DNA of 64,000 nucleotides, taken from NCBI RefSeq assembly GCF_009728995.1, contig NZ_VTZW01000003.1, positions 511,507-575,506 of the forward strand. The letters run 5' to 3'. Both the position numbers and the translations under genes were made by a program. The notes under the pieces are model-generated. The model saw only the letters and a list, made by a program, of their open reading frames with translations, was not told the DNA's origin and did not search any database. The first letter of the stretch is position 1. Each line of letters starts with the position of its first letter. Below, piece after piece: positions 39,532-47,840 of the stretch. This DNA comes from Streptomonospora sp. PA3 (lineage in GTDB: Bacteria; Actinomycetota; Actinomycetes; Streptosporangiales; Streptosporangiaceae).

Positions 39532-39863
39532 TCCGCCGCACCTCCGCCGCGCCCCGCCCGCTCCGGCCGGCGCCCGCCGGACCGATCGCCGGACCGGCCG
39601 GACGCGGGCGCGGTGCCGGGATGTCCGTTTTCTCACCTGGGAACCGCGCAGAAAGATCAAAGGTGATGGCACTATGAGAGGTGCGCTCCGGTGCCGCCGT
39701 CCGACCGACAGCGTCCCCGCCGCCCAGCGCTCCGCTGCGGCCGGCCCCCGGCACCGGCGCCTGGCATGACCGCGCGGCCCTACCTCCGCCGTTCTTTCTC
39801 CCCCGTCGGCACGGCAGGCCGGCGGCAGCCCTGCGGCTGTCCGTTTTTCACAAGGAGCATTTC
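39532..39863. other. Leader region of the malic enzyme gene
   Basis: The 332 bp hold no convincing gene. The malic enzyme ribosome-binding site AAGGAG is at 39852-39857. An A+T-richer patch near 39620-39680 may contain the promoter, but I cannot assign -35 and -10 elements with confidence. Confidence 0.4.
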
Positions 39864-41309
39864 GTGGCCACCCTTCCCAGCGTTTCCTACTCGATCACGA
39901 TTCGTCTGGAGCTCGACGGGCACGGCAGTGCGGTAGGCAGCCTCACCACCGCCGTCGAGCATGTGGGAGGCGTGATCACGGCCCTGGACGTCGCCTCGGC
40001 CGGCCACGAGCGCATCCGCATCGACGTCACCTGCGCCGCGCGCGACACCGACCACGCCCAGGCCATCGTCGACGCGCTCGGCGCGATCGAGGGCGTCACG
40101 GTGCACAAGGTCAGCGACCGCACCTTCCTGCTGCACCTCGGCGGCAAGATCGAGATGAAGTCGAAGGTGCCGCTGCGCAACCGCGACGAGCTGTCCATGG
40201 CCTACACGCCCGGTGTCGCGCGGGTCTCCCAGGCCATCGCCGCCAACCCCGACGACGCGCGCCGGCTCACCATCAAACGCAACAGCGTGGCCGTGGTCAC
40301 CGACGGCTCGGCGGTGCTGGGGCTGGGCAACATCGGCCCGCAGGCGGCCATGCCGGTCATGGAGGGCAAGGCGGCGCTGTTCAAGCGCTTCGCCGACATC
40401 GACGCCTGGCCCATCGCCCTGGACACCCAGGACGTCGACGAGATCGTGCGCACCGTGCAGGTGCTGGCCCCCGGGTTCGGCGGCATCAACCTGGAGGACA
40501 TCTCCGCCCCCCGCTGCTTCGAGGTCGAGGAGCGGCTGCGCGACCTGCTGGACATCCCCGTCTTCCACGACGACCAGCACGGCACCGCGATCGTGGTGCT
40601 GGCGGCGCTGCGCAACGCGCTGCGGGTGGTGCGCAAGGACCTCGGCGAGGTCCGCATCACGATGTCGGGGGCCGGGGCGGCGGGCACCGCGATCCTCAAG
40701 CTGCTCATGCACGCCGGCGCCAAGCACATCGTCGTCTGCGACGTGCACGGCGCGGTGCACTCCGGTCGCGACGACCTCGACCCCAACCTGGCCTGGATCG
40801 CCGAGAACACCAACCCCGAGGGCTACGACGGCGACCTGCGCGGCGCGGTCAGCGGCGCCGACGTGTTCATCGGCGTCTCGGCACCCAACGTGGTCGACGG
40901 CGCCGACATCGCCGAGATGAACGACGACTCCATCATCTTCGCGCTGGCCAACCCTGACCCCGAGGTCGACCCGGAGGTGGCCCACCTGCACGCGGCCGTG
41001 GTCGCCACCGGGCGCAGCGACTACCCCAACCAGATCAACAACGTGCTGGTGTTCCCCGGCGTCTTCCGCGGCCTGCTGGACGCCCAGAGCGACCACGTCG
41101 ACTCCGACATGATGGTGGCCGCCGCAAAGGCACTCGCCGACGTGGTCACCGACGACGAGCTCGGCCCGCACTACATCATCCCCAGCGTCTTCCAGCCCGA
41201 CCTGGCCCACCAGGTGGCCACCGCGGTGCGCGACGCCGCGCTGCGCGAGCAGGCCCAGCGCGCCGAGCGCCGGGCGGGCGGCGGCCGGGCGGCGCGGCCC
41301 GGCGCCTGA
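39864..41309 (+). CDS. NAD-dependent malic enzyme with N-terminal ACT domain
   Basis: The enzyme decarboxylates malate to pyruvate with NAD(P)+. Residues 1-80 form an ACT-like regulatory domain (SYSITIRLELDGHGSAVGSL). The malic N-terminal domain has MAYTPGVARVSQAI and VTDGSAVLGLGNIGP, the metal/substrate region LEDISAPRCFEVEERLR and FHDDQHGTAIV, and the NAD domain SGAGAAGTAILKLLM. At 481 residues it is the short bacterial form. GTG 39864 has AAGGAG 6 nt upstream; readings from further upstream add Pro/Arg-rich sequence. Confidence 0.93.
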   Translation: MATLPSVSYSITIRLELDGHGSAVGSLTTAVEHVGGVITALDVASAGHERIRIDVTCAARDTDHAQAIVDALGAIEGVTVHKVSDRTFLLHLGGKIEMKSKVPLRNRDELSMAYTPGVARVSQAIAANPDDARRLTIKRNSVAVVTDGSAVLGLGNIGPQAAMPVMEGKAALFKRFADIDAWPIALDTQDVDEIVRTVQVLAPGFGGINLEDISAPRCFEVEERLRDLLDIPVFHDDQHGTAIVVLAALRNALRVVRKDLGEVRITMSGAGAAGTAILKLLMHAGAKHIVVCDVHGAVHSGRDDLDPNLAWIAENTNPEGYDGDLRGAVSGADVFIGVSAPNVVDGADIAEMNDDSIIFALANPDPEVDPEVAHLHAAVVATGRSDYPNQINNVLVFPGVFRGLLDAQSDHVDSDMMVAAAKALADVVTDDELGPHYIIPSVFQPDLAHQVATAVRDAALREQAQRAERRAGGGRAARPGA

Positions 41310-41382
41310 CCCGCGGGCGGACCGCGTCCCCAGGTCCCCGGAGGCACTGGATTCCGCTCGGCGATGCGGGTAGACGTGGAGC

Positions 41383-41970
41383 ATGGAAGAGCCGACTCTG
41401 ACCGGGAGCCTCCTGGTGGCGACACCCCTGCTGGAGGATCCCAACTTCCGGAAGGCGGTCGTGTTCGTCGTCGACGACGATCCCGACGAGGGCACGCTCG
41501 GCGTGATCGTCAACCGCCCCCTGGAGCTGGCGGTGGGCGAGGTGCTGGTGGACTGGAGCGGGTTCGCCACCGAGCCCGCCGTGATGTTCTCCGGCGGTCC
41601 GGTGGGTACCGGAGCCGGCCTGGCCCTGGGCATGCCCGGCGGGGACCACGCCCCGCTGGGTTGGCGTCCCCTGGAGGGCACGCCGCACGAGGGCTCCCGG
41701 GTGGACGGGCTGGGAGTCGTCGATCTCGACACCCCGCCGGAGATCCTCGGCGATGCTCTGGGCCGCTTCCGCGTCTTCGCCGGGTACGCGGGGTGGGGAT
41801 CGGGCCAGCTCGCCGGCGAGATCGAGGAGGGCGCCTGGTATGTCGTCCCCGCGGTGGCCGACGACGTGTTCTCCGCCGACCCGGGTTCGCTGTGGCAGCG
41901 GGTGCTGCGCCGCCAGGGCGGGGATCTCGCCTTGGTATCGACCTTTCCCGACGACCCGACTCTGAACTGA
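41383..41970 (+). CDS. YqgE/AlgH family protein
   Basis: The 195-residue protein starts with the family pattern TGSLLVATPLLEDPNFRKAVVFV and continues with VNRPLELAVGEV and FSGGPVG, then AGYAGWGSGQLAGEIEEGAWYV. The YqgE/AlgH (DUF179) family has no firm biochemical role. TAGACG at 41371-41376 lies 6 nt before the ATG, a weak sign of leaderless transcription. Confidence 0.9.
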   Translation: MEEPTLTGSLLVATPLLEDPNFRKAVVFVVDDDPDEGTLGVIVNRPLELAVGEVLVDWSGFATEPAVMFSGGPVGTGAGLALGMPGGDHAPLGWRPLEGTPHEGSRVDGLGVVDLDTPPEILGDALGRFRVFAGYAGWGSGQLAGEIEEGAWYVVPAVADDVFSADPGSLWQRVLRRQGGDLALVSTFPDDPTLN

Positions 41971-42024
41971 GCGCCGGCTCCGCCGGATACCGTGGAACGA
42001 GCATGGAGGAGGTGTGAGGGCCCG

Positions 42025-42270
42025 ATGGCAATGGACGTTGTCAACAAGGTGCTTCCGGAGAGCGAGACCCGGCCTGACGTTTCGCACGACGACGGCGACC
42101 GCGAGCGGTTCGCGCATTACGTGCAGAAGGACAAGATCACCGAGAGTGCCGTCACCGGCAGCCCCGTGATCGCCCTGTGCGGCAAGGTGTGGGTGCCCAA
42201 CCGCGACCCCAAGAAGTTCCCGGTCTGCCCGGAGTGCAAGGAGATCTACGAGGAGATGATGAAGGCCTGA
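42025..42270 (+). CDS. DUF3039 family protein
   Basis: The 81-residue protein of unknown function matches the actinobacterial DUF3039 family: HDDGDRERFAHYVQKDKI, VIALCGKVWVPNRDPKKFPVCPECKEIYEEM. The Cys at VIALCGK and the CPEC pair could bind a metal. ATG 42025 follows GAGGG. A 4-codon open frame (ATG 42003 to TGA 42017) preceded by TACCGT lies just upstream. Confidence 0.8.
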   Translation: MAMDVVNKVLPESETRPDVSHDDGDRERFAHYVQKDKITESAVTGSPVIALCGKVWVPNRDPKKFPVCPECKEIYEEMMKA

Positions 42271-42308
42271 GACCCGCTCGGCCCCTCTCGGGGGCCTGCT
42301 AGCGGGTC
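42271..42308 (+). terminator. Two-part hairpin immediately after DUF3039 stop
   Basis: GACCCGCT at 42271-42278 pairs with AGCGGGTC at 42301-42308, and inside GGCCCC at 42280-42285 pairs with GGGGCC at 42291-42296. The structure begins on the first base after the stop codon. The following 376 bp up to the sortase gene show no gene. Confidence 0.75.
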
Positions 42309-42684
42309 GCCGACCTGGCGCGGACGCGGGCGGCCGGGGTCCGCATGCTGCCCGGATACCCGTGCCCCGGCGGCGCGGTCGGCCCGCGCGGCGGGCGGCC
42401 GGAGTAGCGGGCGCGGCCGCGCGATGCCCCGCGCCCTCGGCGTTTGCGGGCTGCGGCCGATTGCGGCGCTACGGCTGTCTCGGGGCGGCGCGCACGGTAC
42501 GCTCCACTGTGGACCGATCGCCGCATTCGGCCGACTCGTCCCGCGACCGCGACGCGTCCGTGTGCCGAATGCGCCCTGCGGTCACCCGACTCCAACACGT
42601 ACCGCCTCGCCCGCAGCAACGCGGCACACCTCCCCGCTCACCGTGCGCGGGCACTCGGCGCGGCGGCAACCAACGGTAGGTCAC

Positions 42685-43485
42685 ATGGTCTCCACTAGTG
42701 AACGGCATTCGCGCCCCGCCGGGCGCCGGGGCCACTTTCGGGGCCGCCGCAGAAAACCCCCTCAGCGGCGCTACACCGGCGGCGACATCGCCCGCGGGAT
42801 CGTGCGGACCATCGGCGAGCTGCTGTTCACCGCCGGCATTCTGATGCTCTTCTTCGCCGCCTACGAGGTCTACGGCAAGCAGTTCAAGACCGACCAGGAG
42901 CAGCAGCAGCTCGCCCAGGGGCTGGAGGAGCGCTGGTCGGAGCAGGAGGAGCGCGGCCCCGACGCCGGGGCGATGCCCGGCCAGGCCAACAGCCGCCTCT
43001 ACATCCCCGAGCTCGACCTGAAGTGGGTGGTCGTCAACGGCGTCTCCCAGGAGGACATCCGCTACAGCCCCGGCCACTACGGCGACGACGACGTCTCGGG
43101 CGGCGACGCCGCGGCCCCCGGCGAGAAGGGCAACTACGCCGTTGCCGGGCACCGCACGCCCGGCATCTTCTGGGACCTCGACCTGCTGGAGGACGGCGAC
43201 TCCATCGTTCTCGAGGACGGCGAGAACTTCTACACCTACGAGGTCATCGAGGAGCGCACCGTCACCCCCGACCACGTCGAGGTGGTCGACCCCGACCCGT
43301 TCGACCCCGAGAACAACGACGACCCCGAGCGCGCGCTGCTGACCCTGACCACGTGCGCGCCCAAGCTGAACAACACCCACCGGCTGATCATCCACGCCGA
43401 GCTGACCGACACCCGTCCCAAGGAGGACGGCATGCCGGACAGCATCGCCCACATGGCGCCGGAGAACCAGGCAGAGGGGGAGTGA
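42685..43485 (+). CDS. Class E sortase
   Basis: Sortases attach surface proteins to peptidoglycan. The 266-residue protein has a basic N-terminus, one membrane helix (about residues 48-62, LLFTAGILMLFFAAY) and a sortase domain with the catalytic His in YAVAGHRTPG, the Cys in LLTLTTCAPKLNN and the Arg in THRLIIHAEL. This order and the TLTTC motif match class E, the housekeeping type of high-GC actinobacteria, which favours LAxTG-type signals. ATG 42685 follows GGTAGG. A small membrane protein gene follows after 7 bp. Confidence 0.92.
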   Translation: MVSTSERHSRPAGRRGHFRGRRRKPPQRRYTGGDIARGIVRTIGELLFTAGILMLFFAAYEVYGKQFKTDQEQQQLAQGLEERWSEQEERGPDAGAMPGQANSRLYIPELDLKWVVVNGVSQEDIRYSPGHYGDDDVSGGDAAAPGEKGNYAVAGHRTPGIFWDLDLLEDGDSIVLEDGENFYTYEVIEERTVTPDHVEVVDPDPFDPENNDDPERALLTLTTCAPKLNNTHRLIIHAELTDTRPKEDGMPDSIAHMAPENQAEGE

Positions 43486-43492
43486 CCGGCTG

Positions 43493-43663
43493 ATGTACGC
43501 ACTGATCTGGCGCGCCATCCCCGGCCCCTGGCCGGTGAAGCTGCTGGTGGCGCTGGCGCTGGTGGCGGGTGCCGCAGCGGGGCTGTGGTACTACGTCTTC
43601 CCGGCCATCGACCCCTACATGCCCTTCAACGACGGCGCCGTCGAGACCCAGGGCGGGCCCTGA
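43493..43663 (+). CDS. Small membrane protein downstream of sortase
   Basis: This 56-residue frame starts MYALIWRAIPGPWPVKLLVA and has one membrane helix (about residues 13-36) and a short extracytoplasmic end PFNDGAVETQGGP. A protein of this type next to a class E sortase is common in actinobacteria; function unknown. It is only 7 bp from the sortase stop and is probably co-translated. A GGGGGAG run at the sortase end serves as a distant ribosome-binding site. Confidence 0.75.
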   Translation: MYALIWRAIPGPWPVKLLVALALVAGAAAGLWYYVFPAIDPYMPFNDGAVETQGGP

Positions 43664-43759
43664 ACCCCCGGGGCGCGCAGCCGCCCGGCGCCGCGACGTG
43701 ACGGACGCACCAGCGGGCGCGCCGCATGCCGCCGGGCGCAGCGGGATACCCTCGTCCCC

Positions 43760-43786
43760 GTGAGCATCAGGGGAATCGCGGCATGA
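43760..43786 (+). CDS. Candidate 8-residue leader peptide before the helicase
   Basis: The frame GTG 43760 to TGA 43786 encodes MSIRGIAA. TACCCT at 43747-43752 lies 7 nt before its GTG, so it is placed as a leaderless first cistron. Its TGA overlaps the helicase ATG as ATGA (43783-43786), and AGGGGA inside it (43769-43774) can serve as the helicase ribosome-binding site. Translation is inferred, not shown. Confidence 0.4.
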   Translation: MSIRGIAA

Positions 43787-45501
43787 CACTCGTCGACACC
43801 AACACCGAGGAGCGCCTCAGCGGTCTGCGGCAGTGGCAGCGCGAGGCCTACGAGGAGTACTTCCGCCGGGAACCGCGGGACTTCCTGGCGGTGGCCACCC
43901 CCGGCGCGGGCAAGACCACCTTCGCGCTCACCCTGGCCGCCGAGCTGCTGGCCCGCCGGGTCGTCCGCGCCGTCACGATCGTCTGCCCCACCGAGCACCT
44001 GAAGAAGCAGTGGGCCGAGGCGGCGGCCGCCTTCGACATCCCCATCGACCCCGACTTCAAGAACGGCCAGGGCGCGCTGGGCAAGCAGTACATCGGCGCC
44101 GCCGTCACCTACGCCCAGGTCGCGGCGCACCCCATGCTGCACCGCAACCGCACCGAGGCCCGCCGCACGCTGGTCGTCTTCGACGAGATCCACCACGCCG
44201 GCGACGCCCTCTCCTGGGGCGAGGCCGTGCGGGAGGCGTTCGACCCCGCGGCGCGGCGGCTGTCGCTGACGGGCACGCCCTTCCGCTCCGACGTCAACCC
44301 GATCCCGTTCGTCGACTACGTGCAGGACCACAACGGCGTACGGCGCTGCGCGTGGGACTACAGCTACGGCTACGCGCCGGCGCTGGCCGACGGCGTCGTG
44401 CGCCCCGTCATGTTCATGGCCTACTCCGGCGAGATGCGCTGGCGCACCAAGGCGGGCGACGAGCTCGCGGCCCGGCTGGGCGAGCCGCTGACCCAGGACG
44501 CGCTCGCCCAGGCGTGGCGGGCGGCCCTGGACCCCAAGGGCGACTGGATCAAGAAGGTGCTGGCCGCCGCCGACCGCCGGCTGACCGAGGTGCGCAACAG
44601 CCACCCCGACGCGGGCGGGCTGGTCGTGGCCACCGACCACGAGAACGCGCGCGCCTATGCCCGCATCCTGCGCCAGATCACGGGGCGCGGCGCGACCGTG
44701 GTGCTGTCCGACGACCCCACCGCCAGCAAGAAGATCAAGCGGTTCGCCGAGTCCGACGACCGGTGGATGATCGCGGTGCGCATGGTCTCCGAAGGTGTGG
44801 ACGTGCCCCGGCTGATGGTGGGGGTCTATGCCACCACCACCAGCACGGCCCTGTTCTTCGCCCAGGTCGTGGGCCGCTTCGTGCGGGTGCGCCGGCGCGG
44901 CGAGCTGGCCTCGGTGTTCCTGCCCTCGGTGCCCACGCTGCTGGAGTACGCCGGAGAGATGGAGCGCGAACGCGACCACGCGCTCGATCGGCCCATCCGC
45001 GAGGGCGACTTCGACCCCGAGCAGGACATGGTCGACGAGGCGCGCAAGAAGCGGGACACGCCCGACGCCGGCGAGGAGATCCCCTTCGAGACCATGGAGG
45101 CCTCGGCCGAGTTCGACCGCGCCCTCTACGACGGCTCGGAGTTCGGCGGCGGCGCTCCGGACTCGCCCGAGGAGGAGGACTTCCTGGGCCTGCCCGGTCT
45201 GCTGGAGCCCGAGCAGGTCAGCCAACTGCTGCGCAAGCGCAAGGCCGAGCAGAAGGCCGGCGAGCGCAAGGCCCCCCGGCAGGAGGAGTCCGGGCCGCCG
45301 GCCCACGAGGTCATCGCCGAGCTGCGCAAGGAGCTGAACGCGCTCGTGGGGGCCTGGCACCACCGCACGGGCCAGCCGCACGGCGTGATCCACAGCGAGC
45401 TGCGCCGCGTCTGCGGCGGCCCGCCGATCGCCCAGGCCAGCGAGGAGCAGATCCGGGCGCGCATCGCCAAGATCCGCGCCTGGGCGACCGGCCGCCGCTA
45501 G
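43783..45501 (+). CDS. SF2 DEAD/DEAH-box helicase, XPB/RadD-like
   Basis: The 572-residue protein is a superfamily 2 DNA or RNA helicase. Motif I is ATPGAGKTT, motif Ia VICPTEHLKKQW, motif II DEIH in VVFDEIHHAGD, motif III SLTGTPFRSD, and the C-terminal domain has MVSEGVDVPRLMVGVYAT and motif VI QVVGRFVRVRR. The C-terminal ~150 residues are acidic with a Lys-rich helix. It resembles DEAD/DEAH proteins of the UvsW/XPB type, more often tied to DNA repair or recombination than to RNA. ATG 43783 overlaps a short leader frame. The gene borders the 2.3-kb repeat island. Confidence 0.85.
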   Translation: MTLVDTNTEERLSGLRQWQREAYEEYFRREPRDFLAVATPGAGKTTFALTLAAELLARRVVRAVTIVCPTEHLKKQWAEAAAAFDIPIDPDFKNGQGALGKQYIGAAVTYAQVAAHPMLHRNRTEARRTLVVFDEIHHAGDALSWGEAVREAFDPAARRLSLTGTPFRSDVNPIPFVDYVQDHNGVRRCAWDYSYGYAPALADGVVRPVMFMAYSGEMRWRTKAGDELAARLGEPLTQDALAQAWRAALDPKGDWIKKVLAAADRRLTEVRNSHPDAGGLVVATDHENARAYARILRQITGRGATVVLSDDPTASKKIKRFAESDDRWMIAVRMVSEGVDVPRLMVGVYATTTSTALFFAQVVGRFVRVRRRGELASVFLPSVPTLLEYAGEMERERDHALDRPIREGDFDPEQDMVDEARKKRDTPDAGEEIPFETMEASAEFDRALYDGSEFGGGAPDSPEEEDFLGLPGLLEPEQVSQLLRKRKAEQKAGERKAPRQEESGPPAHEVIAELRKELNALVGAWHHRTGQPHGVIHSELRRVCGGPPIAQASEEQIRARIAKIRAWATGRR

Positions 45502-45569
45502 GCGGCGCGAGCGCCGGTCGGTCGGCGGCCGGTGGCCCGGGGTCCGGGGTGCGGGGGGTCCGGGGCCCG

Positions 45570-46118
45570 CAACGGGGGCGGTGGGGTGGCGGGGGCGGCG
45601 TGGGGTGCAGCCTGTGCGGATCGGTGCGGGTGCCCGCCGGTTGCGCGTGCGACGAGGGTGGCGGGGGCGGCGCGGGGTTCGGGTCGGCGATCATCGGTTG
45701 CCGCCCTCGGATGGCCGGTCACCCGACGAGGCGGCGACGGCCGCGGATGGCTCAGCCCGCGCGGATCGGTTCGGGTGCCCGCCGGTGCGGCACGCGACGA
45801 GGGCGGCGAGGACGGCGGATGGTCGGGCCGGGCGGTCACCGGTTGCCGACGGCGCGTGGCGGGTCGCCCGACGGAGCGGCGACGGCCGCGGTGGGCTCGG
45901 GCCGCGGGGATCGGTTCGGGTGCCCGCCGGTTGAGCATGCAACGAGGGCGGCGAGGACAGCGCGGGGTTCGGGTCGGCGATCATCGGTTGCCGCCCTCGG
46001 ATGGCGGGTCGCCCGACGGGGGCGGCGAGGTCGGCGGGTGGCTCGGCCCGCGGGGATCGGTTCGGGTGGGCGCCGGTGGCGCGTGCGACGGAGGCAGCGC
46101 GACCGGCGGGCATTCCGG
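45570..46118. repeat. Forward tandem array, 145-bp period
   Basis: GGATCGGT(T/G)CGGGTG recurs at 45618, 45763, 45908 and 46054, a period of 145-146 bp. Each period is itself two related ~72-bp monomers beginning (G/C)CGACGAGG. Because 145 is not a multiple of three, a single protein repeat is not encoded. Copies differ by scattered substitutions. Confidence 0.85.
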
Positions 46119-46183
46119 TACGCCCCACCCACCCGCGCGCCCAACCCGAAACCCGGAACGCCCGATTTAATCTAACTCCCCAA

Positions 46184-46246
46184 CGGCGATCTTGTACCTG
46201 TGGTCATTGTGAGCGCTAAAAAGTGACCACAGGTACAAGATCGCCG
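46184..46246. repeat. 23-bp perfect inverted repeat, hairpin
   Basis: CGGCGATCTTGTACCTG at 46184-46200 plus TGGTCA to 46206 is exactly complementary to 46224-46246. The 17-nt loop includes AGCGCT. The arms are noticeably less GC-rich than the surroundings, unlike the usual terminators here. Confidence 0.85.
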
Positions 46247-46327
46247 CCGCTGGGAGCGCCGATCCCGAGCATTTGCCTCCGATGTCCCGGTTCGTCCGCC
46301 GGGTCGGCTGCCGGACCGCACCCCGGA

Positions 46328-46395
46328 CCGCGTCGAGGGTGTCGGTGGGGCCACACTCGGCGCCGAGCGTGGCCCCACCGACACCCTCGACGCGG
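46328..46395. repeat. 68-nt near-perfect palindrome
   Basis: The 27 bases 46328-46354 (CCGCGTCGAGGGTGTCGGTG...) are exactly complementary to 46369-46395, and the centre contains the 12-bp palindrome CTCGGCGCCGAG. A smaller stem follows: GCGTTTGGA (46583-46591) with TCCAAACGC (46615-46623). The purpose is unknown. Confidence 0.85.
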
Positions 46396-46808
46396 ACTCC
46401 GGACGCAGAAGCCGGACATTCGACACCTTCGGGGCGGCGGCGGGACGACGAGACGCGCCCCGCGACCGCCGGGGCGGGCTCCGGCCGCGCGGAGGGTCGT
46501 CCGCGGCGTCGAATCCTCCCGCGATGTCCGGTATGCGGGGGCGCCGGGGCGGCCCGCGCGGCCGGGATCGGCGATGATCATGGCGTTTGGACCGGGGATC
46601 CGCGCCCGAAGCGATCCAAACGCGCACCTCGTGGCACCCCGGCCGCCTTCACCGCCGCCACAGGCGGGCATTGCGGGCAAACCACCCCGGTTTCCTTCCG
46701 CATCCCGGAAGATCCGGGGTTGGGGTGCGCCGCGCAGCCCCACCGCGCACCATCGGCGGGCATCGTCGACCCGCGCAAGGCGAAATGCCCGAAACGTCCC
46801 CGACCAGA

Positions 46809-47089
46809 CCGTCTGCAAGAACGGGAGGGGCCGCTTTCCAGGAACCCACCAGGCACCCCCTGGGGCGGCCACCAGCGAGGCTGCGGCAATGGGTGCGCCT
46901 CGCGTAGCGCGGTCACAGCTTGCCGCCGAGCGCACGCGGTTCTTCCCAGGTGGAGCCGTACCACCGGTGGCGGGCCTCCGACGCAAAGGTGCACCGCCGC
47001 TCGGCGGCAAGCTGGCGCACCGCGCTTCGCGCATCACAGCCCCATTGCCGCAACCTCCTGTGGTGACCGACTTCTTAATCAGGACGTAG
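46809..47089. repeat. Palindromic element, dispersed copy 2
   Basis: The inner unit 46879-47055 runs from GGCTGCGGCAATGGG to CCCCATTGCCGCAACC and is the short B-B form (177 bp, as the unit at 6681-6858). Outer parts include GCCGCTTTCCAGGAA on the left and AGGACGTAG at the right end, both shared with the copy at 52171-52328. Confidence 0.8.
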
Positions 47090-47094
47090 GCGGC

Positions 47095-47640
47095 CCCCAC
47101 CTCCGACCTCGCCGCCCCCGCCGGGCGACCCGCCACCCACCTTCGGCAACCGGTGACCGCCGACCCCGGCCATCCGCCGACCTCGCCGCCCCCGTCTCCC
47201 ACCGCAACCGGCGGGCACCCGGACCGATCCCCGCGGGCCAAGCCCTCCGCCAACCTCGCCGCCCTCGTCGCATCCTGCACCGGCGGGCACCCGCACCGAT
47301 GCGCGCGGGCTGAGCCCTTCGCCGTCCTCGCCGCCGCGTCGGGCGACCCGCCATCCGCCGCCGGCAACCGGTGACCGCCCACCCCAGCCCTCGTCGGCCG
47401 TCGCCGCCTCGTCACACGCCCAACCGGCGGGCACCCGAACCGGTGGGCGCGGGCCCAACCCCGCGCCGCCGTCGCCGCCTCGTCACACGCCCAACCGGCG
47501 GGCACCCGAACCGGTGGGCGCGGGTTGAGCCACCCGCCGTCCTCGCCGCCCGCGTCGGGCGACCAGCCATTCTCCACCGGCAACCGATGACCGCCGACCC
47601 CCGGCCCCGTCGCCGCCTCCCGTCACGTGCCGCGCCGGCG
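47095..47640. repeat. Inverted tandem array, related to 45570-46118
   Basis: The reverse complement of the forward-array unit recurs here: GCGGGCACCCG at 47211, 47283, 47427 and 47498, spaced by 72, 144 and 71 bp. It faces the forward array across the palindromes and the dispersed element. No credible gene lies between 45502 and 47840. Confidence 0.8.
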
Positions 47641-47840
47641 GGTGCCGGAACCGGCCGGAACCGGTGGTCGCCGACCGTGGCCAGGACTCCTGGTCGTACG
47701 AAGCCCCGTGCGCAGCCCTGCGCGCACCCCTGCACGCCCCCCCCTGTGCAGACGAGGTTTGCTCAGGAACCGGCAAACTCTTCGCAAGCTCGGGCATGCC
47801 GCAAAAGAGTAGCGTTACCGACTGACTACTGTCCGTGTCC

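Noticed and set aside
42003..42017. Four-codon frame ATG-GAG-GAG-GTG-TGA before the DUF3039 gene as a leader peptide
   Set aside because: TACCGT is 9 nt before it, but the codons largely consist of the ribosome-binding sequence, so it is more likely chance.
46328..46395. Linear-chromosome telomere palindrome or plasmid origin
   Set aside because: It lies inside a conserved core region near rRNA, with no replication gene beside it.
46216..47583. A minus-strand frame across the inverted array
   Set aside because: The ~72/145-bp repeats shift frame from copy to copy, and the translation has no fold-like pattern.
45570..47640. CRISPR array
   Set aside because: Repeats are 72 or 145 bp without unique spacers of uniform size, and there are no cas genes.
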